From contig NZ_JABBHF010000004.1 of NCBI RefSeq assembly GCF_012910715.1, positions 62,001-126,000 of the forward strand: 64,000 nucleotides of DNA, in the 5' to 3' direction. Under the pieces are notes generated by a model. It worked only from the letters and a program-made list of their open reading frames with translations, did not search any database and was not told the DNA's origin. A program made the translations under genes and the position numbers. This DNA comes from Flavivirga algicola. GTDB lineage: Bacteria; Bacteroidota; Bacteroidia; Flavobacteriales; Flavobacteriaceae. Below are positions 26,250-37,227 of the stretch, in pieces. Numbering within the stretch: the first letter of the stretch is position 1; every line of letters begins with the position of its first letter.

Positions 26250-26804
26250 ATGTCAAATATTATTTATAAACGTGTAGAAACAGAAAGAGAGTTACTGCAA
26301 ATTTTAGAAATACAGCGTGCCAATGTTAAGTTATTGTTATCCGATGAGGTCATTAAAACGGAAGGCTTTGTTTCAGTAAAACATACTTTTGATGTTTTAA
26401 AGCGCATGAATGATGCTTGTCCGCACATTATTGCTACGCATAAAGAAAAAGTTGTAGGTTATGCCCTGTGTATGCTCAACGCGTTTCGAAATGATGTACC
26501 TACACTTATACCTATGTTTGAATATATGGATGGCATTATTGAATCTAAAAAATTATCGAAACTGCATTATTTAATTATGGGGCAAATTTGTATAGACAAA
26601 GCATACCGAAAGCAGGGTATTTTCAAAAAAATGTATCAGTATTTTAAGGATGAATTAAAGTCAGACTTCGATGCTGTAGTTACAGAAGTTAACTCAAAAA
26701 ATGCACGCTCTTCTAAAGCACATCAGGCTGTAGGCTTTAATATTTTAGATGTACATACTGAAGAAGGTGAAGATTGGGAATTGATGATCTGGAAATGGGC
26801 CTAA
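26250..26804 (+). CDS. GNAT family N-acetyltransferase
   Basis: 184 residues of GNAT fold: acetyl-CoA loop in LIMGQICIDKAYRKQGIFKKMYQYF (V-strand then Q/RxxGxxxxM-like helix) and the closing VTEVNSKNARSSKAHQAVGF, usual for this family. The substrate is unknown. It lies six bases after umuD and ends in a strong shared terminator, so it is likely part of the umuCD transcript. Confidence 0.85.
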   Translation: MSNIIYKRVETERELLQILEIQRANVKLLLSDEVIKTEGFVSVKHTFDVLKRMNDACPHIIATHKEKVVGYALCMLNAFRNDVPTLIPMFEYMDGIIESKKLSKLHYLIMGQICIDKAYRKQGIFKKMYQYFKDELKSDFDAVVTEVNSKNARSSKAHQAVGFNILDVHTEEGEDWELMIWKWA

Positions 26805-26805
26805 T

Positions 26806-26837
26806 AAAAAACGCGAAGCATTCGCTTCGCGTTTTTT
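26806..26837. terminator. Bidirectional terminator between the GNAT gene and atpC
   Basis: ACGCGAAGC, loop ATTC, GCTTCGCGT, flanked by six A and six T, so it works for the plus-strand GNAT gene (stop 26804) and for the minus-strand atpDC genes. Confidence 0.9.
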
Positions 26838-26864
26838 ATATATTCTCTATAAAAAGAAATTAAA

Positions 26865-27142
26865 TTAATCTGCTAAAACAATAATTTTATTGTCTTTCAT
26901 TTCTATGGTTCCAGAGCTTATTTTTAATAAAGTTGTATCTTTTTCTCCTTTAGTAAATTTGTCTTGAACTTCTTCGTTTAATTCGATATTTCCCGAAATT
27001 TTCACAACACCTTCTTTTAATATAGATACAATAGGCGCGTGATTATTTAACATTTCGAAATCTCCATTAACTCCAGGAACAGCAACACTAGTTACTTCTC
27101 CGCTAAATAAGGTCGCTTCAGGTGATACAATTTCTAAATACA

Positions 27143-27143
<1 letters not shown>
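26865..27143 (-). CDS. atpC: ATP synthase epsilon subunit, short form
   Basis: Central-stalk subunit of F1. It has 92 residues and covers only the beta-sandwich domain (YLEIVSPEATLFSGEVTSVAVPG, FEMLNNHAPIVSIL, then KISSGTIEMKDNKIIVLAD). The C-terminal inhibitory helical hairpin of the 130-140 residue versions is missing, which is normal for Bacteroidota. It follows atpD, but after a 100-base gap of hairpins, and its ATG is the last pair of one of them (27143-27162), which may limit access to the start. Confidence 0.93.
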
Positions 27144-28755
<1,612 letters not shown>

Positions 28756-28812
28756 TTATGTATTTAATATTATGCGATTTAATTGAATAAAAACACTTTT
28801 AGTTTTCGCGTG

Positions 28813-28820
28813 CAAAGATA
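28813..28820 (-). promoter_or_regulatory. -7 promoter box of atpDC
   Basis: On the minus strand TATCTTTG (28820-28813), about 60 bases before the atpD ATG; no TTG at the usual upstream distance. Confidence 0.5.
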
Positions 28821-28861
28821 TATTTTTTAATTTAAAATAAAAGTTGTTTTTAGAGCTTTTT

Positions 28862-28897
28862 TATAATAAAAAAACACCCCCAGTTAGAAGGTGTTTT
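28862..28897 (-). terminator. Terminator of the SGNH lipoprotein/TonB receptor operon
   Basis: On the minus strand AAAACACC, 11-base loop, GGTGTTTT, then further T bases. It follows the lipoprotein gene stop at 28920 by 23 bases and separates it from atpD. Confidence 0.8.
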
Positions 28898-28919
28898 ATA
28901 ATGCTATTTTTATTTTAAA

Positions 28920-30473
28920 TTATTGTAACGTAGGCGAGTAGTTTGTTGGATAATCATTTGCTTTTGCAACATTTCCAGATTCAATAAAGTTTGAACCAAA
29001 AGTAGCATCAATGGCTTCTAAAAATTTATTAGCCATAAGCGCATAACCTCTTCCTGTTAAATGAATACCATCTAGTCCTATAGCTCCACCAGTAACTAAA
29101 TCTGCGTTGAGGTTAAAACCATCAAAACCTATCCCTGTACTCGCTAACTCACTAAGTATGCCGTTTAAATCAACCAAGGCAATATTATCATTCGAATTTA
29201 CCACATCAGCAATGGTCGCATTATAGGCATCGGTTGCTGTTTTTATTTCGAGAAGCTCATCGCTGTCTAAAGCATCTCCATCATCAATACCGTTAACTGC
29301 ACCAATAACCAAAGCTCCTTGTTGAGGTGTTGGTGTACCTCCAGTTTGAAGAATTCCTAGAACCTGTAAAACTTCTGGTGTTAAGGCTACCGAACCATAG
29401 CCTTGAGCTAAAGCCCCTTGGTCTATAGTTAATACTAATAGCTCGTCTTCGGTCATTTGTCTAAAACCTAATGGGTTAGTTGGTGTTACAGGAACATCTA
29501 TAATCCATCTATTTGCTCCTGCACTAAATGGTATTGCATATTGAGCAGCTAAAGCTTGAGCTTGGGCAGGTGGAACCATTTGTCCTATTAAAACTTGAGT
29601 AAAGATTCCCGCTACTGCCTGAAAAAAACCAGTTAATTGTGCAGCAGTAGATGCATCTAGAACTAGAGCATTATTAGGAACCGTTGTAAAATGGGGTAGA
29701 TCTGTAACGTAAGGCACATTTGTAACAACCCCTTTAGCGCCTCCAGAGGTTAAGGTTGTCACTAAATTATTAAATGTTTCATCAAAACCAACTCCAACAG
29801 GACCAGCAGAAGGTGTTATTAAATTGGATCCATCTCCGCCAGAAAGCGCATATCCCAGTACATCGTTACCTCCAATTTCGGATAAGGTAAAAAATGTTGG
29901 ATTTTGTGCCATGGCATCTTCTAAAACAGTAGCTGTAGGTGCTGATGCAACACGTGCATAAAATGGATTTAGACCCGCATAGCCTGGTGTTACTAAATGC
30001 CAGCTTTTCGCCCCAGGGATTCCAAAGTTATTAAAATCGCTACCAATGCTTACACCTGCTTCTGTTGTGATGGGAGGTACTGGAGCTCCCAACCCTGTTA
30101 AAAAAGCGTCTAGGGGTTGAGGTCCAGGGATAGCGCTATTAAATATGAACCGATATCCTCTTACTACAGTTCCTCCAACCAAAATACCTCCGGTATTGTC
30201 ATTCATTAAGGGTTGTGTGAAAGTGCCTCCACCAGCTTTTGCAAATTCTTTTGACAAAGTGTTGGGGAATGAGTTTTCTTGAGCGGCTTTAAATAAGCCA
30301 CCGTCTGTAAAGCCAGACGTAAATGAAGCGCCCACGGCTATATAGTTTGAAAAGTCTGCTGAGCCTGCTGTTAATTCTGGTAAAATGACTTCTTCTGGTA
30401 GTATTTTGTCGTCTTCGTCGCAAGCAAAAAATCCTAAAGCAAGGACAAAAAGGGATATATGTCTAATATTCAT
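28920..30473 (-). CDS. SGNH/GDSL-like outer-membrane lipoprotein
   Basis: 517 residues with a lipoprotein signal (lipobox FFAC, Cys18). The SGNH hydrolase blocks are visible: block I VGASFTSGF with Ser50 (GAS replaces GDS), block III GGNDVLGYA (Gly and Asn) and block V DGIHLTGRGYALMAN (Asp and His). The middle is an insertion rich in Ala/Pro/Gly. It is expected to cut an ester, perhaps in a lipid or acylated polysaccharide, at the cell surface. It is 10 bases after a TonB receptor, an arrangement that resembles SusC-type uptake with the surface binding protein replaced by an esterase. Confidence 0.82.
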   Translation of the reverse strand: MNIRHISLFVLALGFFACDEDDKILPEEVILPELTAGSADFSNYIAVGASFTSGFTDGGLFKAAQENSFPNTLSKEFAKAGGGTFTQPLMNDNTGGILVGGTVVRGYRFIFNSAIPGPQPLDAFLTGLGAPVPPITTEAGVSIGSDFNNFGIPGAKSWHLVTPGYAGLNPFYARVASAPTATVLEDAMAQNPTFFTLSEIGGNDVLGYALSGGDGSNLITPSAGPVGVGFDETFNNLVTTLTSGGAKGVVTNVPYVTDLPHFTTVPNNALVLDASTAAQLTGFFQAVAGIFTQVLIGQMVPPAQAQALAAQYAIPFSAGANRWIIDVPVTPTNPLGFRQMTEDELLVLTIDQGALAQGYGSVALTPEVLQVLGILQTGGTPTPQQGALVIGAVNGIDDGDALDSDELLEIKTATDAYNATIADVVNSNDNIALVDLNGILSELASTGIGFDGFNLNADLVTGGAIGLDGIHLTGRGYALMANKFLEAIDATFGSNFIESGNVAKANDYPTNYSPTLQ

Positions 30474-30483
30474 AATGGTCTTT

Positions 30484-33324
30484 TTATAAGTTATTAATTG
30501 TCCATGAAAGGTAAAACTGGGAGCCTATCAAGCCCGTACCCACAGCTGTAAAATACTCATCACCTAAAAGATTAGAGGCACCGGCTTTAAATGTGGATTT
30601 TAAAGAAGGTACTCGTAAATTTATCTGAGCATCCAAAACATGGTAAGCTGGTACTTCTGCTGTAGCAAAAGAAGCTTCCCATACATAATTGTCACTCCAC
30701 CTCCAGGCTACATTAAAGCCAAAGTTTTCAAATAAATTAGTATTTCCAAAGGAGGCTTTAAATTTATGTTCTGGTGTATTAAAGTTTGTTTGAAAGTCTG
30801 GATTGGCATCACGATCAAAATCTAATTTGGCATAGGTGTAATTCATACCTAAATCATAGTTGCCAAATATTTTAGATGTTACGCCTAAGGCAGCTCCATA
30901 AGAATTAACGTCTGCTGTCGTATTCGTATAGGCTCTATACGCTTGAAAATCACTATTAGCCAAAGCAATAATAGCCAAAGGTGTTGGTGTGCCATTTACA
31001 GGCGCTGTTTGAGATAATTGAACATCACCGTAAAATGGATTAACAACGTCTACAGTAGTAATGAAATCTTGATATTGATTTAAATAGGCACTAAAATCAA
31101 TAATTACCTTATCTAGTTTTCCACGATAGCCAACTTCAAAAGAACTAACCTGTTCTGGTTTTACGATACCAGGATTGGCTATTTTTAAATCTGCTGGGTT
31201 TTGAGAAGCAGCAAATGCTGCTGCCGAAGACCTTGTAAAAGAATTATTATAAGCTCCTGTGCCATCATAATCAAAACTATTGCCAATAATACTCTGACCT
31301 ATGGTTGAAATATCGTCCCCGCTAACCGTTCTTAAATCTCTTTGCGGATTATCTGGCGCACTACCTAACAAAATAATACTTCCTACATTAAAACCAATAT
31401 ATAAGGCTTGGGTATCTGGATTTCTAAAGCCTGTTTGAAAAGAGGCTCTTAAATTGTGATTATTGTCTTCTCCTAAATTATAACCTAGGGACAATCTTGG
31501 AGAGAAAAAGGCATCAAAGAGTTCCGATTTGTCGTAACGTATAGATGCGGTTAGTTTTAAGCGGTCATCTTCTAAAAACTTCTTTTGAATTTGAGTGTAC
31601 AGACCCACTTCAGAATATGGAATCTCGCTTAATTTATCGGTATAGATGGAGCCAAATGAGTTTAACACATATTTTCTATAGGAACCACCAACCTGAATGT
31701 CGGCAAAATCGGTTAAATGACTAAAATTATAGTTTGCATCAGAATGGTAGATTTTAGATTCATCTCTAAATTTACTACCAGTTAATACATCAGGATCGTT
31801 TATTACCGTATTGAAAGCATTTTGAAACTGAGGAGAACCAGGCTCGTATCTTCCGGTGTCTGCAACTTGTCTTGCATTAGCATGTGCTTGGTTCGCGTTT
31901 AAACCAGCTAATGTGCCTTGAATAAAAGCCCCGGTGTATTCGCCAAACCAAACTTCATCTGATTTCCATTGTCTGTTTATATTCACACCAGTAAAAACCA
32001 TATCGTAAGAGTCGCCTGCATTGTCGGCAGTTACATAACCTCTAAGAAAAAAATTGTCATTTTTTATTTCTAGTTTGTGCTGTTGTAAAAAGAAATTCTT
32101 TATGGAGTATCTGTTAGAGCCTTGATATACAGTAGATCCAGAGCCTATTTTTCCTATATATTGAATTTCAAAATCGTTTTCCCATGGTCTAAAATATAAT
32201 CCCCAGTCTGCTTTTATACTTTTAGCGTCATAATCTGTTAAATCAGCCTCATCGTAACCTGTTCTACTTACATTAACAGATGGAACTAAATTAGCTAAGT
32301 CAGGATTAGGTAACCGCCCTAATGCAGCTAATCTGTCTGCTACTGTTTTAATGTTAATTGTAGCAATATCACCATAAACGTTCACACCATCATAATCTAT
32401 ATCATTTTCTCTAGTACTATTACTTTCTACAAAAGTGGTATTTCTATCCTTACCTCTAGTATCGTTGGCTACCCAATCGGTTCCTTGTAAATAACTAAAG
32501 TTAGCTTTTGCAGCAAACTTCTCATTAAATTTATGGGCAACGCGAATACCATAATCTTTATAGTCATTATCTCCTGCAGCTTGCTGAGAGGTAATGCCTT
32601 GTTTATAGTAAGCACTAATTCCAGCATGATCAAAAGGACTTTTACTTCTCATAAACAGGATACCATTAAATGCATTAGCTCCATAGAGAGCAGAGGCAGC
32701 TCCAGGTAAGAGTTCTACACTTTGTACATCTGTTTCAATCATTCCTAATAAATTACCCAAAGGAAAATTGAGTGCTGGGGCGGCATTGTCCATACCGTCT
32801 ACTAATTGCATAAAACGCGTATTGGCAAATGTTGCAAACCCTCTTGTGTTAACAGATTTAAAAGTTAAACTATTTGTGTTGATATCAACTCCTTTCAGGT
32901 TTTCTAATCCGTCGTAAAAATCTGACGAAGCCGTATTTTTAATTGCTTTTAGCCCAAACCGTTCAACAGTTACTGGCGATTCAAATATTCGTTCTGGCGT
33001 TCTCGATGCTGAAATCACCACTTCATCTAATGATGTTCCTTCTTTAAGAATGAAATTTAAGGTTTGGTTATTAGAGGTTACTTCTTGTGAAGCAGTTTCA
33101 AAGCCTACACTACTTGCTTGAACGCTAAACGGCGGGCTTTGATTAATAGTAAGAGAGAAATTACCATCAAAATCTGTTACAACTCCTGTTGAAGTACCAA
33201 TAATAATAATATTAGCACCAGGAATGGGCTGATTATTGTCATCAACAACAGAGCCAGAAATAGTTGTTTGGGAATAGGATAACCCACAAAACAACAACAG
33301 TAAAATTGAGAAAATTGTCTTCAT
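30484..33324 (-). CDS. TonB-dependent receptor with N-terminal carboxypeptidase-regulatory-like domain
   Basis: 946-residue outer-membrane receptor, SusC-like in overall build. Signal peptide to about SYSQ; a CarboxypepD_reg-like domain (about 22-105: ISGSVVDDNNQPIPGANIII, GVVTDFDGNFSLTI); a plug domain with DEVVISASRTPERIFESPV, FYDGLENLKGVDINT, VNTRGFATFANTRF and LLPGAASALYGANAFNGIL; then the barrel, ending GSQFYLSWTINNL. It lies upstream of the SGNH-like lipoprotein in one operon, so the two probably act on the same compound. The substrate is unknown; an acylated or lipid nutrient is a reasonable guess. Confidence 0.92.
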   Translation of the reverse strand: MKTIFSILLLLFCGLSYSQTTISGSVVDDNNQPIPGANIIIIGTSTGVVTDFDGNFSLTINQSPPFSVQASSVGFETASQEVTSNNQTLNFILKEGTSLDEVVISASRTPERIFESPVTVERFGLKAIKNTASSDFYDGLENLKGVDINTNSLTFKSVNTRGFATFANTRFMQLVDGMDNAAPALNFPLGNLLGMIETDVQSVELLPGAASALYGANAFNGILFMRSKSPFDHAGISAYYKQGITSQQAAGDNDYKDYGIRVAHKFNEKFAAKANFSYLQGTDWVANDTRGKDRNTTFVESNSTRENDIDYDGVNVYGDIATINIKTVADRLAALGRLPNPDLANLVPSVNVSRTGYDEADLTDYDAKSIKADWGLYFRPWENDFEIQYIGKIGSGSTVYQGSNRYSIKNFFLQQHKLEIKNDNFFLRGYVTADNAGDSYDMVFTGVNINRQWKSDEVWFGEYTGAFIQGTLAGLNANQAHANARQVADTGRYEPGSPQFQNAFNTVINDPDVLTGSKFRDESKIYHSDANYNFSHLTDFADIQVGGSYRKYVLNSFGSIYTDKLSEIPYSEVGLYTQIQKKFLEDDRLKLTASIRYDKSELFDAFFSPRLSLGYNLGEDNNHNLRASFQTGFRNPDTQALYIGFNVGSIILLGSAPDNPQRDLRTVSGDDISTIGQSIIGNSFDYDGTGAYNNSFTRSSAAAFAASQNPADLKIANPGIVKPEQVSSFEVGYRGKLDKVIIDFSAYLNQYQDFITTVDVVNPFYGDVQLSQTAPVNGTPTPLAIIALANSDFQAYRAYTNTTADVNSYGAALGVTSKIFGNYDLGMNYTYAKLDFDRDANPDFQTNFNTPEHKFKASFGNTNLFENFGFNVAWRWSDNYVWEASFATAEVPAYHVLDAQINLRVPSLKSTFKAGASNLLGDEYFTAVGTGLIGSQFYLSWTINNL

Positions 33325-33479
33325 TTAGTAAGAATTAGTTTATGTATTAGCTAAGAATATAAATATATTAAATATTACTTAAGCATAAAAATAGAAAAAA
33401 TTATGCACGCATAGTATTTTTTCAATAAAAAAAGACGTAAAAAATTGATTTATGTGTAAAAAAATAAGGATTTTTTTTG

Positions 33480-33523
33480 AATATTATCATTATGCATTAG
33501 AAGAAATGCATAATGATAATATT
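33480..33523. repeat. Perfect 19-base inverted repeat with 6-base loop
   Basis: Left arm AATATTATCATTATGCATT (33480-33498), loop AGAAGA, right arm AATGCATAATGATAATATT. It lies in the glmS-receptor gap, 22 bases beyond the glmS stop. No T tract follows on the minus strand (CAAAAAAAATCC does), so a plain intrinsic terminator is unlikely. Confidence 0.9.
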
Positions 33524-33545
33524 TTAAAAGTATGATGTGAAATAA

Positions 33546-35393
33546 TTATTCTACAGTAACGGATTTAGCCAGGTTGCGTGGCTGATCCACATTTTTGCCT
33601 AACATTACAGCAATATGGTAGGATAATAATTGAAGCGGAATAGTTGTTAATAAAGGGGTAAGAGATTCTAAAGTTTCTGGCACTTCAATAACATGATCTG
33701 CCAGTTCTTTAACCTGAACGTCGCCTTCAGTAACAATTCCTATAATTTTACCTTTACGAGATTTTATTTCTTGAATATTGCTTACTACTTTTTCGTAATG
33801 CCCCTTTTTCGTAGCAATCACTACAATAGGCATATTTTCATCAATTAGAGCAATAGGGCCATGTTTCATTTCCGCAGCAGGATACCCTTCGGCATGGATA
33901 TAAGAAATCTCTTTTAATTTTAAAGCACCTTCAAGTGCCACAGGGAAATTATAACCTCTTCCTAAGTACAAGAAGTTACTAGCATCTTTGTAGATGTCTG
34001 AAATTGCCTGAATATGTGCATCAGATTTTAAAGATTCTTCAACTTTTTTAGGAATCATTTCTAACTCTAGTAAATGATGACGGAAATCTGAACTGCTAAT
34101 AGTGCCTTTTGCTCTAGCCAATCGCAATGCCATAAGCGTTAAAACGGTAATCTGAGTCGTAAATGCCTTTGTTGAAGCAACACCAATTTCGGGACCAGCA
34201 TGTGTATAAGCACCCGCATCTGTTTCTCTAGCAATAGATGAACCAACAACATTACAAACACCAAAAACAAATGCTCCTTTAGATTTTGCTAATTTAATAG
34301 CAGCTAAAGTATCTGCTGTTTCTCCAGATTGTGAAATTGCTATAAGTACATCTTTTTCTGTGATAACCGGGTTACGGTATCTAAACTCGGAAGCATACTC
34401 CACTTCTACAGGAACTCTAGCCAAATCTTCAAAGATATATTCTGCTACCAGACCAGCATGCCATGAGGTACCACAAGCTACAATTATAATACGATCGGCA
34501 TTTAGGAACTTTTTCATATTGTCTTCAACACCTGCCATTTTAATAATAGCCTCTTTTCTAAGTAACCTACCTCTATAAGTATCAGTAATCGCTTTAGGCT
34601 GTTCGTGAATTTCTTTTAGCATAAAATGATCGAAACCACCTTTTTCTATTTGCTCTAAATTTATTTGAAGCTTCTGAATATAGGGATCAACTAAAGAATC
34701 ATCTTTAATTTTTCTAATTTTTATGCCTTTATGAAACCTAATAATAGCCATTTCCTCATCTTCTAAATAAATGGCATCTTTTGTATATTCTAAAAAAGGA
34801 GAGGCGTCACTTGCTATAAAAAATTCATCTTCCCCAATACCAACGGCCAATGGGCTTCCTAAACGGGCAATAACAACCTCTTCTGGCTTGTTTTTATCGA
34901 AAACAGCAATGGCATAAGCGCCTATCACTTGATTTAATGCAATCTGTACGGCTTTACCCAGCTTTACTTTTTCTTGTTTTTTTACGTCTTCAATTAAATT
35001 AATTAAGACTTCGGTATCTGTATCTGATTTGAAGGTATAACCTCTTGATATTAATTCCTTTTTAAGGGATTCATAATTTTCAATAATACCATTATGAATA
35101 ATAACTAAATCTCCAGAATTTGAAATATGAGGATGAGAATTCACATCATTAGGAACTCCGTGCGTTGCCCATCGTGTATGTCCGATGCCAACACTTCCGT
35201 TTTTCGTGATTTCTTTATCAGAACGTTCTTCTAAATCGGCAACTTTCCCCTTAGTTTTAGATACTTTAAGATCGTTGCCATCAAATAATGCGATCCCTGC
35301 ACTATCATAACCTCTATATTCTAAACGTTTAAGACCTTCTATGATAATTGGATAAGCTTCTCTAGGGCCTATATATCCGACAATTCCACACAT
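33546..35393 (-). CDS. glmS: Glutamine-fructose-6-phosphate aminotransferase
   Basis: Makes glucosamine-6-phosphate from fructose-6-phosphate and glutamine, the entry to peptidoglycan and LPS sugars. 615 residues. The N-terminal glutaminase begins CGIVGYIGPREAYP, with nucleophile Cys2, and has GIGHTRWATHG. The two isomerase SIS domains carry ACGTSWHAGLVAE, AISQSGETADTLAA, EIGVASTKAFTTQI and the closing NLAKSVTVE. No glmS ribozyme or other leader structure was recognised. It heads the glmS-DUF4270-starch-synthase-like neighbourhood that is common in this family. Confidence 0.98.
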   Translation of the reverse strand: MCGIVGYIGPREAYPIIIEGLKRLEYRGYDSAGIALFDGNDLKVSKTKGKVADLEERSDKEITKNGSVGIGHTRWATHGVPNDVNSHPHISNSGDLVIIHNGIIENYESLKKELISRGYTFKSDTDTEVLINLIEDVKKQEKVKLGKAVQIALNQVIGAYAIAVFDKNKPEEVVIARLGSPLAVGIGEDEFFIASDASPFLEYTKDAIYLEDEEMAIIRFHKGIKIRKIKDDSLVDPYIQKLQINLEQIEKGGFDHFMLKEIHEQPKAITDTYRGRLLRKEAIIKMAGVEDNMKKFLNADRIIIVACGTSWHAGLVAEYIFEDLARVPVEVEYASEFRYRNPVITEKDVLIAISQSGETADTLAAIKLAKSKGAFVFGVCNVVGSSIARETDAGAYTHAGPEIGVASTKAFTTQITVLTLMALRLARAKGTISSSDFRHHLLELEMIPKKVEESLKSDAHIQAISDIYKDASNFLYLGRGYNFPVALEGALKLKEISYIHAEGYPAAEMKHGPIALIDENMPIVVIATKKGHYEKVVSNIQEIKSRKGKIIGIVTEGDVQVKELADHVIEVPETLESLTPLLTTIPLQLLSYHIAVMLGKNVDQPRNLAKSVTVE

Positions 35394-35535
35394 AAGTAAA
35401 AATTTTTATTTGGTTTTGTTTTAGTTAGGGCAAATATGTAAAATAAATTTTAATTACTAGTTATTTATTACACAAAGACAATAGTTTATACGATGAAATT
35501 CATTTTAGTAGGTGCTTTCTACTGACTAGAGCGTA

Positions 35536-37206
35536 TTAGTCATCTTGGGGATCTGTAAAAAACACTTGTAATTTCATTCTTTTTTCATTAGAAACGTTAT
35601 CATTACTTCCATATAGAATAGTGCCTCTAGGTGTTAAAATAGCTGCAGCTGGAATAGCGATAACATCATCATTACTATTTAATATTTGAGCACTAGCAGT
35701 ATAGTTAACATTGGTCGATAATACCAAACCTATTTTTGTGTTGGTGGAATCTCTTAGCAAAATATTATTTAAATGCTCGGTGAGGCGTATTTTATATTTC
35801 TTTTGATCAGGGTTACGTTGGCTTAAATGAACTACTTTTGAATTGAAAGGGTCATTTGCATTTCCAGTTGGGTCAAATAAATCAAGGTAGTCAACAATAG
35901 GGATATTATTATTAACATCATAAGCATATATCCTATCATATTTATGGTAATCGTCCGTAGAGATAGCTAAATCACTTTCGTGAACAACTAACTGGGCTTC
36001 ATTAATAAGTCTTTTAAGTACAAAATTTCCTGTAGTGTTGTCTTTTAGATACCCACTTGGGTCATCTGGATCGGATATTCTAAAATCATCGATAAAACTT
36101 TCCATAGCATCAGGAATATTATTGTTGTCTGCATCTTCGTTACCAAATAGATCAACAATAGTCATAGAGCCTTCTGCTCCTTTCAAATAAAGAGTTTCAT
36201 CTCCTAAATCAGCATCTCCATCTGCTAATGCTACATGATAATCATTAATAAAGGTGTTAAGCCTAATGCCTCTAAAATTAAAAGCGTATGTCGATTGTGA
36301 TCTGGAATCATCTGCTCCTTTGGTATAGTATATAGTTATATTGGCCTCTTGAGAAAGTGTATTTAAAGCAATCATATTGCCTTCTCCCCCTACAGCTTCT
36401 GCTTTAAAGTAAAGTCCTCTGAAATAATTATTAAAGTTACTGGCATTGCTTAGTTCAGTCCCCCCTTCATGATCTATAATGGCAGATTTCCAAAAATCAA
36501 TATCGAGTTCCACTCTAAAAGCAGGAGCAGATCTTGAGGTTATAGCATCTTCGCCTTCCCCAACGGTTGTTTTGATAGCCTCTGCACTTGGGGTAAATGT
36601 AATCTCTTTTACTATGTCACCTTTGTGGTCATCAAAGTTTATGGAACCACTTTCGATAAGCGCTAAGTTATCTGTTGTATTATTATCAGCATTTGAAAAA
36701 TAGTTTTGAGGACTATTCGTTTCGTTTGGATTCAAACTTCTTAAGAAATAATTGTTACGATAAATAGTTACCTTAATTTCTTTCGAGGCATCGCCATATA
36801 AAGAATCGAGAATAGAATATGTAGTATTACCATCATCATCAAAACCAATAGGTTTGCTAAAATATGGTATGCTTAAGATTACCGAATCAATAACTGGATT
36901 CTCACCAAAATTAGGACTAAATGCCGTTGGAGTTATTTGAGTCACCATACTGGCAGTGGTTTGTCCAAATTCAGGATCGTCAAAAAAGCCAAGGAAATTA
37001 TGACTTAAATTATTAACCTGAAGCGCATTAAGTTTTTTGTTATACGCAGCTATAGGAATATCTATTTGATTTGTACCAAAGTTTGCGTTTCCTTTTCCTA
37101 AAACATCACTTTCAATAACACTAAACTCTTTGTCGCATGCGATGAAAGACGAAGCAATTATTAGAAAAATAATAGAAAATTTAAGGGCTTTAATCGTATT
37201 TTTCAT
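35536..37206 (-). CDS. DUF4270 lipoprotein
   Basis: 556 residues; lipobox with Cys24 (FIACDKEF) followed by the DUF4270 opening FSVIESDVLG. Typical patches: FDDPEFGQTTASMVTQI, IDSVILSIPYFSKP, YFRGLYFKAEAVGGEGNMIALN and near the end TILYGSNDNVSNEKRMKLQVFFTDP. It is predicted to be surface-exposed and beta-rich. Function is unknown. It stands between glmS and the short glycogen-synthase-like gene (on the same strand, 21 bases after the latter), so it is likely cotranscribed with it. Confidence 0.88.
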   Translation of the reverse strand: MKNTIKALKFSIIFLIIASSFIACDKEFSVIESDVLGKGNANFGTNQIDIPIAAYNKKLNALQVNNLSHNFLGFFDDPEFGQTTASMVTQITPTAFSPNFGENPVIDSVILSIPYFSKPIGFDDDGNTTYSILDSLYGDASKEIKVTIYRNNYFLRSLNPNETNSPQNYFSNADNNTTDNLALIESGSINFDDHKGDIVKEITFTPSAEAIKTTVGEGEDAITSRSAPAFRVELDIDFWKSAIIDHEGGTELSNASNFNNYFRGLYFKAEAVGGEGNMIALNTLSQEANITIYYTKGADDSRSQSTYAFNFRGIRLNTFINDYHVALADGDADLGDETLYLKGAEGSMTIVDLFGNEDADNNNIPDAMESFIDDFRISDPDDPSGYLKDNTTGNFVLKRLINEAQLVVHESDLAISTDDYHKYDRIYAYDVNNNIPIVDYLDLFDPTGNANDPFNSKVVHLSQRNPDQKKYKIRLTEHLNNILLRDSTNTKIGLVLSTNVNYTASAQILNSNDDVIAIPAAAILTPRGTILYGSNDNVSNEKRMKLQVFFTDPQDD

Positions 37207-37227
37207 ATAAGATTGAATGAGTATAGG

